Shown here: one piece after another, positions 35,501 through 46,196 of the stretch | How positions within the stretch are numbered: the stretch's first letter is position 1 | Layout: each line of letters begins with the position of its first letter | Source of the DNA: Eleusine coracana subsp. coracana | Lineage: Eukaryota; Streptophyta; Magnoliopsida; Poales; Poaceae | Assembly: GCA_032690845.1 (NCBI GenBank) | Contig: CM064430.1 | Coordinates: 53,975,882-54,039,881 of the forward strand | Reading direction: 5' to 3' | Length of the DNA: 64,000 bases | Notes under the pieces: generated by a model | What the model saw: only the letters and a program-made list of their open reading frames with translations | What the model was told of the DNA's origin: nothing | Database searches by the model: none | Position numbers and translations under genes: made by a program

Positions 35501-37162
35501 AAAGCATACGCCTTGGTCGAAATAGAAAAACTAATGTGACAGATTGGAAAGTCAATGAAGGATTATCCTCAGATAGAAATGCCAAGTGCAGACCAGTTAG
35601 AAGAAATTGGAAACAAGCTAATAAATGAGGAACTAAACTATGACAAAGACAAGCAGAAGGATGAACACCAAACAATATACAACAACATAAATCAAGGCCA
35701 GAAAGTTGCATTCAATGCAATTATGGAGTCAGTAGAGAAAAACCTAGGAAAACAAATATTTGTTGAAGGACACGGAGGTACAGGGAAGACATACCTGTGG
35801 AAAGCTACCACAACCAAAATACGGTCAGAAGGAAAGATAGTACTTGCAGTGGCATCATGTGGCATCGTAGCTCTTTTACTCGAAGGCGGAAGGACAGCAC
35901 ACTCAAGATTCCACATTCCACTCAACACAACAGATGAATCTACATGTGAAATCAAACAAGGTTCAGATCTGGCTGGCTTGATAAAGAAAACGTCATTGAT
36001 TCTATGGGACGAGGCTCCAATGGCACATAGAAATTGCTTCGAGGCACTAGATAAAAGTCTAAGGGATATACTCAGCTATACAAATGAGAGCAGTGATAAA
36101 AGGCCATTTGGTGGAATGACTGTTGTGCTAGGTGGAGATTTCAGACAAATCCTTTCAGTAGTGCCCAAGGGAAGAAGAGAGCACATAGTGAATGCATCAA
36201 TCAAACGCTCATATCTTTGGAGCCAATTTGAAATATTTAAACTCACACAGAACATGCGTCTAAGTTGTATGTCAGAAAATATCATAGAAAAGCAAAAAGT
36301 AAAGGAGTTTGGAGAGTGGATACTGAATATTGGTGATGGAAAAATAGCAAATGATGATGGAGATGAGTTAATACAGATTCCAGATGACATACTACTCAAG
36401 AAAGGAGATGACCCTAGAGATACAATTGTAGAAAGCACGTATCCAGATTTCCTGTCCAACTACAGGGAAAGAGACTTCCTAAAGGACAGAGCAATACTCT
36501 GTCCAAGAAATGAAACAGTGGAACAAATAAATCAGTACGTCATGAGTAAAATACAAGGTCAAGAAGTGACATACCTAAGTTGCGACTCAGTATGCAATGC
36601 ATCAATAAATGGCATGGATCACATGTACCCTATAGAGTTTCTCAACACCTTGAAGTTCCCAGGAATCCCAAATCACGAGCTGAAGCTAAAGGAAGGACTG
36701 CCGGTGATGCTCCTTCGAAACATAAACCAGGCTGCAGGTTTATGCAACGGTACAAGAATGACAATTACTAAGCTTGGAAATAAGTATATTGAAGCACAAA
36801 TAATTACGGGGACACATGTCGGGGAAAAAGTATGCATACCTCGCATAATCATGACGCCAAATGACTCAAAATGGCCGTTCAAACTAAAGAGAAGACAATT
36901 TCCATTGACAGTTTGTTTTGCAATGACCATCAATAAGAGTCAAGGACAGTCACTGAACAAGGTTGGACTATATTTACCCAAACAAGTTTTCTGCCATGGT
37001 CAGTTGTATGTCGCATTGTCAAGGGTCACAAACAGAAACGGTCTGAAGGTGCTGATCAGTGAGACAGAAAGTTTCGAAGAGAAAATGGCAAAAAACATTG
37101 TTTACAAGGAAATTTTTCTAAATGAAAGGTATACGAAAAACAATGAAAAACCTTTACTTTAA
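32551..37162 (+). pseudogene. Helitron RepHel: Rep nuclease plus PIF1-family helicase, two nonsense codons
   Basis: Start ATG 32551. A basic N-terminus and a CxC..C zinc-like segment (CRCQHCNALLWY) precede a Helitron_like_N region (YLHQRPGES, SGRLSLQYWVD, NLFITFTCNAKWPE). One intron (34180-34268) lies inside the Rep domain. Exon 2 has the HUH motif LPHAHIL (about 34303) and the paired tyrosines KYLFKYIHKG (about 34710). In-frame TAG at 35417 and TGA at 35537 separate Rep from helicase. The helicase has Walker A GHGGTGKTYL, Walker B LILWDEAPMAH, GGDFRQILSVVP, INKSQGQSL and VALSRVTNRNGL. Stop is TAA near 37160. Rep nicks and joins DNA and the helicase unwinds it during rolling-circle transposition. 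The full domain set is present, but the two stops uncouple it. Confidence 0.92.
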
Positions 37163-38405
37163 ATCAATTTTCTCATGCTGATGAAACATTTACATTCCTG
37201 CAGGTTCTGAGCAATCACATATGCATGAAGTTTCTGGACATGTAATTTCTATTCAAATCCTGATAATGATGGGATGATGTGTTAAATTTAGTGAAGGATT
37301 AACAAAAAAAAATCCTAGATCAAAGTGAATTTTAACTATATGTGACTATGTGGCTTTATGTTCATCTGTCTGTATCCCAAAAACTATACATGCGACTTCA
37401 TAATTTAAAATTGCAGGAACTTTATTGTTTTACCTCTGTGGCTTTTTCCTTTCTCTTAAAAAGCAAAAAAAAAAAACATACTGTATATATGGGGATGCAA
37501 GGAAAACAGACTATACAGTTAATGATGCATTAGAAAATTACAATCAATCTCTTTCAATTTGGATTCGGTGGATTATTGCAGGAAAAACTGTGAAATTCAA
37601 TATATTTCAGTGAGTTATGAGATCAATCTTCAAAGACTAGCAATCGATGGATAAGACTACTCAGTGAGGCAATACAACAAACACCTTGCAAGCGTTAAAC
37701 TTGAAAAAAAAACCAAGATGAATTAATACTGCCGCCACACAAATCAAAAGAAAGCAACTGAAAGTAGACCAAAACCTTCTTCCTTCAAAGACCATAGCCT
37801 CTCCGCACACTTTCAGTGCCAAATCTCATCCTACAGGTTTATCGGCTGACCAGGTGAGTCTATTCGATCCAGAAAAACAGACACGCGCGCGCGCGCGCGC
37901 ACACAGAGAGAGAGAGAGACGGAGAGAAAGAGAGAAACCATAAATCATTCAGATTACAAGATGAGCGAGAGAAAAAGAAAGATAGACATAAAGAAAGAGA
38001 GGGAAGAGAGGTAAAGAAGGAAGAAAACTAATAAAACTAAACAGCGGTTCATATAACCAAAAAAATCTAAAAAAACAAAGCAAATATAATTAAGTATATA
38101 GAGTATACTATATAAAAAAATAATACTACACGTGGAAAACAAATATATTACAAATGCATAGAATAAAATATAAATAATATCCATGTCACATTCTTACATT
38201 TTAATAATAATTAAAAAATATAAAAACTGTATGAATTCACCTTTATATAACAGTTAAAATTTAAATTCATGAAATGTATAATATTCAAAATAAAAAAACT
38301 TATTTAAATTTTATAACATTGCTAGCCTAGATTTTAAATAAATAATTTTCATGATATATATTATAAATACAAAAAATGTCTTAATAAATAAGATAACAAA
38401 ACAAA
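37163..38405. other. Helitron 3' region, non-coding
   Basis: AT-rich with no coding pattern. It includes a compound microsatellite, (CG)n then (CA/GA)n, at about 37883-37920. The last ~300 bp are very AT-rich, as is usual before Helitron ends. Confidence 0.6.
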
Positions 38406-38434
38406 CCGCGCAAATGCGCGGGCTGATTAACTAG
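38406..38434 (+). other. Helitron 3' terminal hairpin and CTAG
   Basis: CCGCGC AAAT GCGCGG, then GCTGATTAA, then CTAG. This is the termination signal of rolling-circle transposition; the host T follows at 38435. Confidence 0.93.
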
Positions 38435-38561
38435 TTTATATGATTTTGTAGGAGGCTCTAAAGAGACATTAATGAAGATGCATATGGAGTAAACACAAAG
38501 CATGCACTAGGTAGTCTCCACAAATTTATTTATTTATTAAACTTGCATCAAATAGATACGT

Positions 38562-38943
38562 TTACAAGCGATATTTTCGGCAGCAACACTCTCGTGGATT
38601 AGTTGGCCCCGTGCACTTGGCATATAGCAGGCTTGGATGCCCTCTTTCGCAATGATTCATGCAGTCCGCAGCAACACAGTTTTGTGTGAGATCAGAGCAA
38701 ATCTCCGTTTGCTTTGGCGGGGGCTTCACACAACTAACACCTACATGCAACACATTATAAAATGAACAAAATTATTTGAATAATTAGTAAGACTAAACAT
38801 GTCAAACAAATAATGTGGAGTACAAGTCAAAATTTTTTACATCCACCAGCTTGACCAAGCGAGACTAGAGAGAACATGAGAACCAATAACAGAAAAGCTG
38901 TCAGTGGCAGCATCTTTGTTGCATTTCCCTTAACGGATGCCAT
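38562..38943 (-). CDS. Defensin-like cysteine-rich secreted peptide (two exons)
   Basis: Exon 1 is 38943-38841, exon 2 38740-38562; the intron is GT-AG (38840-38741) and splits a Cys codon. The product is 93 residues: MASVKGN, a hydrophobic signal peptide (LTAFLLLVLMFSLVSLGQA), then a mature part with ten cysteines. It contains CMNHC (Cx3C) and a final CCC run giving CxC, the core of a cysteine-stabilised alpha-beta fold. The small size, single phase-1 intron after the signal peptide and Cys pattern fit plant defensin-like or LCR peptides, which act outside the cell in defence or signalling. No receptor or activity can be inferred. The reading frame is intact. It starts only 130 bp beyond the Helitron end, and a broken paralogue lies at 9.94-10.27 kb. 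Confidence 0.8.
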
Positions 38944-39032
38944 GAACCTAGAATATTAGCCCTCTCTTTTTGCAAGCAGGAGGTAGGGAGGTTTTCTTGT
39001 GTTTGTATTGTATTTATGTTTCGATGTGCAAG

Positions 39033-39044
39033 CCTTTATATAGA
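39033..39044 (-). promoter_or_regulatory. TATA box of the defensin-like gene
   Basis: Minus strand TCTATATAAAGG, ~90 bp upstream of the ATG. The same motif in the same setting survives in the broken paralogue (TTTATATAGATC at 10048), suggesting it is a real promoter element. Confidence 0.6.
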
Positions 39045-39589
39045 TCCAACACCATACATATGTTTGGTCCCAAAATTAATGCCCTCTCCTATATATCCTT
39101 ATCAACGCTCTGATATCTAACTTTGATGGTATAATATCTACTCGCGCTCTAATGGATGTGTGAGAACTCCAAACAATTGTACATAAGTATGTATCTCATC
39201 TTTTTTTTGTCTTAATTACTCTTCAACAAATAGATGAGTATCCAACCATTCTTAAAGGCATGGTTTTGCATCCACACCAAAAATAGATGAATCCATTTGA
39301 ATGCATGATTATTAAAACATATAAATAGAAAAATATTGTATTAAAGTTGTATATCACTTGCAAAGTTGCAATCTCGAAGGAATTGAAAACGAACAGACTG
39401 CGTGTTTGGATGTAATAATAGAAACAAAGACAATATTGTTTTAAGAGAAAGGTAGACAAAGAAAAACTTTTTATGATGTCCATCCTCATGTTTGATATCA
39501 TCTAATAATATTATAGATTTATGCATCCTAAATTTTTCCATATGAATCTTATAAGATTTAATTCTTTGTTCCAAATTATCATGTTGTGG

Positions 39590-39980
39590 AAGATGGACCC
39601 GAAGTACCAACATCACTCGTTGAGCGGACTACCTACTCTTACTCAATCCTGCCCCAATACAGTCATCGTCTTGCCTGATGGCAGGATGCATTCACTGTCA
39701 TGGGTGGGGCTGCAAGCTCGCTTCATCAACAATGCGACGACGGACAACCATTGTGGACGCTTGGCAGAAGTTGAGGTAGGGGCTGACCAAACAACCGAAA
39801 AAGGGCTCGACACTCTGTTCTTGCTCGTAGTATGACAGTTATGGAAGGAACGTAACAGCAGGGTCTTCCAGGACCAAAAATCATCAGAGGAGGTAATCAT
39901 GGGTAGACTGAAGGTGGAAGGCTGCGCATGGATTTTGGCCGGTGCAAGGAACCTCAGTAGTCTAATGCCACGAGAGTAGG
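39590..39980 (+). pseudogene. LINE ORF2 C-terminal relic
   Basis: The frame gives LLVV(stop)QLWKERNSRVFQDQK, then EEVIMGRLKVEGCAWILAGARNLSSL, matching the same C-terminal pattern seen at 11.8-12.24 kb and typical of plant L1 elements. Only the last ~100 codons are visible, with a stop at 39833. Confidence 0.7.
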
Positions 39981-39989
39981 CCCTTTAAA

Positions 39990-40935
39990 GGTATGTTTGG
40001 TTAGGCTGTGATTGTGAGAAAAAGCTGTTGTGGGTTATGGCTGTGAAAAAAATTACTGTGAGATATCAGCTATGAAAAAAACCAAAAGCCGTTTGGTTGA
40101 CTAGCTATGATTTTCGTAAAAACTGGCAAATGAACCCCACATGTCATGCATATTATGCAATACACATTTATTTCTCTCTCGCTAACAAATGGACCCTACT
40201 TATCAGTTTCTTCTTCTTCCTCTTCTGGATCTCTCTCTCTTGGCCACCCCGACGTGGCGAGTGCCTGACGCTGCCCTCCTCCACGCGACCGGCCGCCCTC
40301 CACCGTGTGACCCGCCGCCGCTGCGCGACCTGCCGCCCTCCTTCGCGCGAGCTGCTGCCGTCTTCCGTGCGACCCGCCGCCGCCACCATCCTCCTTCGCG
40401 CGAGCCACCGCTGCCACCATCTTCCTTCGCGCGAGCCGCTACCGTCCTCTGCACGACCTTCCGCCGCCCTCCTCTGCGCGACCCGCTGCTCCTCCGCGCT
40501 AGTCGTCGCCATCCTCCGCTCAATCCACCGCCACCGCCTTCGTCCTCCGCGGGAGCCGCCGCCGCCGCCTTCCTCCGCGCGACCCACCACCTCCTCCTCC
40601 TTCGTGCGAGCCGCCGCCGTTGCCTCCTACGCGCGACCCGCCGCAGCCGCGTGAGCTCGTCTCCCATCGCTGCGCGAGCCCGTCGCCCGTCGCGTGAGAA
40701 AAAGGGGACGAAAGACAAAAGAAACGAACCAGTATCTCATAACAGATGGCATTGCGGGTAATTTCGGTGAAAGTGAGAAAGCTACAGCCGTAGAAGCACC
40801 TCCTCCCCTGCTGTGAGAAATGAACTAACATCAAAACTGCTTTTGTAAAAAGCACTAGCCCACAGCCGAGCTATTTGGTTGAATTTTTGGCTTTTGTCCA
40901 CAGCCACAGCACCTAAAAGCCCAACCAAAGAGATC
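39990..40935. mobile_element. PIF/Harbinger-type non-autonomous element, ~0.95 kb
   Basis: The left end GGTATGTTTGGTTAGGCTGTG and right end CACAGC...CCCAACCAAAGAGATCC (split) are inverted repeats. Flanking triplets are AAA and TAA, so the 3-bp TSD is imperfect. The interior 40,250-40,700 is a GC-rich tract of CGCGCGAGCCGCCGCC-type units, giving Arg/Ala/Pro-rich spurious frames on both strands. Confidence 0.6.
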
Positions 40936-41198
40936 CTAAGCTTTTTTGTCTAGCTCTCTGCTAGTTTCGTAGCTCTGCAGTGCTCTCAATTGTAACATGC
41001 ACCAGGGCTGCCAGAAGTCAGGTTTTACCGCTCACGCTGTGTAATCGGTCATTGACTAAACTCTTTTCTTCTTACGTAGCTCTTCTACCTATTTAAAAAA
41101 ACTGGTGGCAGGATGCACTATGACTGGATATGTGGACTCGAACATGTCCCTTGCATGAGGGAGTACAAACTGCTCTGCATTGGATCACATAAATACTA
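40936..41198. other. Intergenic, no gene seen
   Basis: Short AT-rich spacer between two transposons; no coding pattern. Confidence 0.4.
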
Positions 41199-41429
41199 CT
41201 CCCTCTATCCTAAAATATAAGCATTTGTTGACTTTAGAATTTACCTTTGACTTTTTATCTTATTTAAACTTTTTTAAAAAATATTTATTTTGTTATAATA
41301 TATTTTATTATTAGATACATTTCAAGTATAATTTATTTATTTTATATTTATCATAAGAAATTTGAATAAGATAAAAGATCAAAAATAATTTCTAAAATCA
41401 ACAAATATTTATATTTGGGATAGAGGGAG
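41199..41429. mobile_element. Stowaway-like MITE, 231 bp, TA TSD
   Basis: CTCCCTCTATCCTAAAATAT at the left and ATATTTGGGATAGAGGGAG at the right are matching inverted repeats. TA occurs on both sides (41197-41198 and 41430-41431). The inverted homology extends to AAGCATTTGTTGA/TCAACAAATATTT. AT-rich interior, no ORF. It is a Tc1/mariner-dependent MITE. Confidence 0.92.
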
Positions 41430-42180
41430 TACCTAACTACAAGGAGCAGCTATACGAAATCAGAACACTCGACAGTGGGCATCGAATAAGAGCCTCTGCA
41501 ATGATGTTTTCGTAGCTAGCTCTACGGTGTCATCTGGCACTATTTAGCTCTGCATAACGGTGTCAGACCGGGGCAGGTTGGAGCTACCTCCGGTAGTGAC
41601 AGTGATATATATCCAAACCAAATGTTCATAATAGCCAGCTCTAATATTTTTTTTTCTTACTTAGAACAGCACTGCTCAACCATCATGTCACCTAACCATT
41701 GCTTTGATGTAATTAAAGCCATGGATAGCATTGTGCTCTGCCGGTGCTAGTTGCTGCACCACTGCGGACGCCTAAGCGCGTCCACATTGGTTACTGTAAA
41801 ACGTGTCACTTGCTCATTCGACTCCCACTAAATCCTGTTCTGCCACGGTAAAGGTAGACGCTGGCAGAGCTGTCTGCGAGCAATTAGTTATAGCTAAGCA
41901 AGTAGACAAAGGAATTTCCCAGCCCTACCTGCCAACGGTTGGAAAAGAAGATAAGAGAATAAAATATTATATTTTATGAGATCCACATTCTACTTTGTAC
42001 AGTGTGTTAAAGCTACCCATATGAATGACTTGCTGTTTGGGATACCGTTACTCAACTTCATGCATAGAATTGATGGAGCTGGTCTAAGATGGTGGATGAT
42101 GTCATGTCCTCTGTCCTATAGATATCTTGTCGTGTTTTCAAAGATGATAGTAGTCACTAGTCAACAGCATCGCCTGCTTC
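41430..42180. other. Intergenic, no gene seen
   Basis: Mixed-composition DNA. A segment around 41490-41640 (GCCTCTGCAATGATG...AGCTCTA) has a MITE-like feel, but I could not pair the ends. Confidence 0.35.
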
Positions 42181-42194
42181 TTGTTAGGTCTGTT

Positions 42195-43430
42195 CTCAGC
42201 TGATGATAATGACTCTAGTTCTAGCATCATTAATCCAGATGACATAGTTATGTTCGATTTGGCAATTCTCCATGGTCCATTGACCACCCATCTCATCGAA
42301 TCCAGAGGGAAGCATGTCTCGAGAGGGTTTGTCTACCTTCAATTAGCTAGATTGAATGATTGATTGGTTATAGCCTATTATAAGGACGTCCATAATGATT
42401 CCGGTGCAGCTATCTATTGTACTATTTTGTCAGATATAAAAAGTAAAAAATTAGGAGAGAGAAGGAGGTTAGCTATTGCAGTGACAATTAATTATTGCCA
42501 AGGCAAACGCTACGTAGAGATGAGGTCGTCGATACCGGACGCGCATGACAGGTGAGCGGGCGGCGGGCGGATGCGAGCTCGAGACGGCGCAGGCAGTGGC
42601 GGCGGCCTCGCACGGGACCACTCCTCGGCCCCAGTCGCCGATAGGCAGAGCTCGTGGCGGCGTGGGCGGTGACCTTGGCGTTGGCGAGCGGGTGGCAGGC
42701 AGCTCGCGGCGGCCTCACGACTAGCTGGCGACTGGCGGCGAACTCGGGTAGGCAACGGCAACAGCGACGCGGACGGTGGCGGCGTGCACAGCAGCCCCGA
42801 CAGGCTCGCGGTAGCACGAACGAGCGGCAGCCTCGGGCAGGCAACCGCCTCGGGCAAGCGGCAACGCGGACTACTGGCTGGAGCGCTTGCTGCCGCGGCT
42901 GAATCGAGCGGGCGGCGGCCATGGCCAGTTCGTGGTCCGAAGCTTGAGTGCCGTATCCAAGCTGATAAGGATTGAGAAAAGAAATAATAAAGAAAACTGA
43001 CATGCGGGTCCAGATTTTTTAGGACAGAGTGTTAAAGATGGATGTGTTTCTTTGTCATCTTTGCATAGCTATTATAAATTATAGTCACCCTATCCATTAT
43101 GGAGACTCTAACAATCAAAACTATTCAATGTGTCTGGTTCTTGGAGAACATGGACGTGGGGCTCTTGAACAAACAATTCTCCATGTGTTATGATTTTCAT
43201 TGGGAGAAACCATGCATTAACGCCTCCCCCTCCCCCCCCCCCCCCCCCCCCAATATCCATTGGTTATTTGAGACGATGACGGGACACTAATCATATGGGT
43301 GGAAAAGAGCATATGATACAACAAGAAGCAAACGGGAAAAATCCTTTTACACTGGAAAACTATCCTGATACTATCAGATATGAAGTCAGTCTTGTGTAAG
43401 TGTTCATGTCTTCAAAGTTGAGAAGTAAGC
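42195..43430 (+). pseudogene. F-box-associated-domain gene fragment, copy 2, split by a transposon
   Basis: Two blocks match 17.1-17.62 kb. Block 42195-42380 has GACATAGTTATGTTCGA(T), GGTCCATTGACCACCCATCT and TTAGCTAGATT. Block 43112-43425 has ACAATCAAAACTATTCAATG, TTCTTGGAGAACATGG and ATGAAGTCAGTCTTGT, ending in a GTAAGC donor. Between them is a TAA-flanked PIF-like element; a C-run at 43227-43250 also interrupts. Many indels make it non-coding. Confidence 0.75.
42384..43108. mobile_element. PIF/Tourist-like element, 725 bp, TAA TSD
   Basis: TAA at 42381-42383 and 43109-43111 flanks ends GGACGTCCATAATG and CATTATGGAGACTC, which are inverted repeats with a perfect CCATAATG core. Comparison with the intact F-box fragment (17310-17320) shows the empty site. 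The interior 42,520-42,960 is strikingly GC-rich, unlike the AT-rich ends, and may be a captured exon; the minus-strand frame is Arg/Pro/Ala-rich with no domain I know. Confidence 0.8.
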
Positions 43431-43727
43431 TTCTTTTCCCTTGGCATACAACTATTTTGTGTGTTTTGCTCACAAAATATGACTATTCAATATACTTTTA
43501 TTTATTGTTATCATGTCATATTACTATGACATGTTGTACAAGTAATTCTCTGGGTTTAAATACTCCGACTAGTGCTATTTATATGCTCTCCTGTAGGAGC
43601 CCCTTTCAAATATATGTTCCAAAAGACACACAGAAATAGAAGAAAACATGTAGAATGAGAGTTGTATGTCAATTGTAGCTCATATGAATTCAAAACAAAA
43701 TAAAATCTCTAATGGAGCACGTGATTG

Positions 43728-44040
43728 CACTACCACAGAATAGATATTTAGTGACAGCGATCTAGGATATTTAGAGACGTAAAACACAACCGTCTTAATT
43801 TTTATGTCTCTAAATCTTGATCTATAGAGACGGGGATTTACACGTCCCTAAATCTAGACATACACAGACGTCTTCAATACTTGTCCCTAGTTCTTTCTAG
43901 AGACAAAATTATCCCCGCCCCTAAAAGTGACCGTGAACAAATAAAAAGAAAAGAAAAGCCGGGGACAGCCCGGCCTGGCCCAGAGGAGCCCGAGATAGAG
44001 CCCGGGACTAGGCAGGCTAGTGCTAGTCGTCTAAGGGGGA
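43728..44040 (+). mobile_element. Truncated CACTA-type terminus
   Basis: CACTACCACAGAA begins the element. Subterminal repeats follow: TTTAGAGACG, CGTCTTAATTTTTATGTCTCTAAAT, ATAGAGACGGGGATTTACACGTCCCTAAAT. They are short inverted GAGACG/CGTCTC-like units. No opposite CACTA end was found before 44,040. Confidence 0.6.
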
Positions 44041-44050
44041 GGGGAGGATA

Positions 44051-44118
44051 CTTCTCAACTTTGAAGACATGAACACTTACACAAGACTGACTTCATATGT
44101 GACAGTATCAAGATAGTT
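44051..44118 (-). repeat. Inverted copy of the F-box fragment end
   Basis: The reverse complement of 44051-44118 matches 43359-43425 almost base for base (TGAAGTCAGTCTTGTGTAAG, GTTCATGTCTTCAAAGTTGA). The match stops exactly where the gypsy LTR starts, which supports that LTR boundary. Confidence 0.85.
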
Positions 44119-44119
44119 T

Positions 44120-44567
44120 TGGGGGAATGCCCAACCCATAGTCTCCCCAAGCACAGAAAACAGCCCAACAATAATAAGCAAGGTCCAGTTGGACTGGCGG
44201 TCTAGAAGGCTTCGGCCCAGCAGGCGTCTGAAGGCCCGGCCCAGAAGGCTTCGGCCCAGCAGGCGTCCGAAGGCCGGTACGGCCGAAGGCCGTACGGCAT
44301 GGCGGGCCCTGGGCGCAGACGCTAGAGGATGACAGCCAGGGTGTGTGTACCAGAGGAAGATTGAAGTACTAGAATACCCTTAGGTCAAGTAATAAGATGT
44401 GTAATGTAAGGTTTGGGGCAAATTTGTAAACATGCCCGGAGGGTAGGTGAGAGTAGATCTATAAATGCTCACCTGCACCTCTGAGCGGGACGAGACGTGC
44501 CTCTGCCACCAGAACTTTCTTGTATGATTCCGATCAGATAAATACAAAGTTCGTTATCCGAAGGGCA
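44120..44567 (+). repeat. Probable 5' LTR of the gypsy element
   Basis: Starts TGGGGGAATGCCC exactly where the flanking inverted F-box copy stops. It contains repeated GAAGGCTTCGGCCCAGCAGGC units (44,205-44,270), TATAAATGCTCACC near 44460, and CAGATAAATACAAAG before ending at a CA (44566-44567). No second LTR is in the window to confirm the end, and no clear PBS was identified. Confidence 0.5.
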
Positions 44568-44572
44568 CCAGT

Positions 44573-46196
44573 ATGAGCCATTCGGCACTAGGTTGTAGCT
44601 TGGCTTTGTTCCTTCCTGTCTTAGCTTGTCCGAGGGACCTTCGGTCAGTCCAGCCCTCGGCTAGCCCATTAATTGTTTGTTCTGGACTTGTAACCACAAC
44701 AGCTGGCGTCGACCATGGGGAAGGAACAACAAAGCATGTAGGCATGGCAGGGGGAAAGAGACCACCTGCTTCGGGCTTGTCGCAACAGGCAACAACCCGG
44801 AGTAGGGCGGCAGTGGAGGTCGTCCGCCCGGAGATGTCGGTCGCGGCTAGGGCGCGCCTGCTTCAGGAAGGAGCTGAAGGCCTTGTTGAAGAGGCATCCG
44901 ACGAGGCCAACGAATGTGGGCAAGAGGCTGTGTCCGAGGGAGAGACTGCCGATGGGCAGCTCACACAGGAGGAGGCAGAATATGCTAGCCGGATAGCAGA
45001 GGAGCGTATCAGGAAGCAGCATGAGGATGCACTACGGGAGGACGAGAACGTAAGGTTGATGGAACAGGAAGTTGAAAGGCAGAAAAGGATAGCCGAAGAA
45101 TAGATGCTGCGGGCACAGGCTCTGCAAAATCTAGCGTAGCAGGAGGCTGGTTATAACCAGAGAATTGAAGTGACCAAGAGGCGGCAGGAGCAGTTGAGCA
45201 GACAGTTGGAGATCCTTAGAAGAGGCGAGATCCCTACGGAGCAGCCTCCGGGGTATGAGGAATTTCGTGAAGAAGGGGTGAGGGCACATTCCACTGGAAG
45301 CCTTCATCCGGCGCAGCCAGCGGATCCTAATTCTCCCTTGGCAGCCGAATTACAGGCGGTGCAGTGGCCCGCGAGATTGGCTTCGGTCAAGCTTCCAACG
45401 TTTGCAGGGACTTCAGATGCTAAAGATTTTTTCATGGGGTATGAGACGGCTGTGAAGTCAGCCGGAGGGAATGATGCAGTAAAGGCAAAGGCTTTTCCGT
45501 TAGCATTGGAAGGAATAGCAGGTACCTGGTATGCTAAGCTATCGCCGGGGAGCATTTGGTCATGGGCGCAACTTAAAGAGGGAGTCTCGGTGCACTTCAG
45601 GGGAAATCATGCCAAGCCTGTGGGAGCTTGGGACCTGGCTGCTTGTGTGCAGAGAGATGGTGAAACGCTGGCCAACTATACTTGGAGGTTCATACACTTG
45701 AAATGCCAGGTATCCGACATACATGACGTCACGGTGATCGAGTCTATTGCAAAGGGGCTCCGATGGGAGCAGCCATAAGCGCTATCCGGGTAAAGCAACC
45801 CCAGACTCTGGATCAGTTGCTGAGCATCTTGGAAGGGCAGGTACGGGTAGAGGAGGACGAAGAGGAAGAGCGTCGAAAGGTGCGCTCGGGTGCGATGATG
45901 GGGCGGGGGAAAAATTTGAATACCGGAGGTTGGCGTCCGAGTCAAGGTGGAGTAGGCCGCAACTTTGCACGGCGTGAGGTCTTCAATGTCCAGCAAGGAG
46001 GGGGGGGGGCTCGGAGTCAGCACCCAGATGCCCTCGGCCGCCGACGCCGCGTCCGGGACCGAGGCAGCCCCGACCGGGTCAACTTTTTTACTACGCATTT
46101 CATGGCCCAGGGTGCACCCACAGCTCCAATTACTACCCCAATATCAAAGCGCTGTCCGATGCTAGAGTGTGGTGAGAGGCTGAGAAAACTAAGCCG
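44573..46196 (+). pseudogene. gypsy gag, inactivated
   Basis: One frame from 44573 to 45778 with in-frame TAGs at 45101 and 45137. A Glu/Arg-rich coiled segment (EEAEYASRIAEERIRKQHED) precedes a Retrotrans_gag-type core (LPTFAGTSDAKDFF, AGTWYAKLSPGSIWSWAQLK, YTWRFIHLKCQ). Frameshifts follow near 45775 and at the G-run about 46003. No zinc knuckle is obvious. Confidence 0.82.

Larger units (their letters stand above)
25392..38434 (+). mobile_element. Large RPA- and RepHel-encoding Helitron, ~13 kb
   Basis: The 3' terminus is firm: a perfect 6-bp stem CCGCGC-AAAT-GCGCGG (38406-38421), nine bases, then CTAG (38431-38434) with a host T after it. The interior carries an RPA70-like gene and a Rep/helicase gene, both on the plus strand, the coding set of plant autonomous Helitrons. 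The 5' end is inferred: an A|TCTATTATATATATATTTG sequence at 25391 fits the A|TC rule and lies upstream of all Helitron coding DNA, but other TC sites are possible. The RepHel frame has two internal stops, so this copy is probably immobile. Confidence 0.82.

Noticed and set aside
37883..37920. (CG)n-(CA)n-(GA)n tract considered as a Z-DNA or origin element
   Set aside because: Ordinary compound microsatellite; nothing else supports a function.
40097..40761. Several 110-190-codon frames on both strands
   Set aside because: All are produced by a GC-rich CGCGAGCCGCCGCC repeat inside a PIF-like element; no domain and no codon signature.
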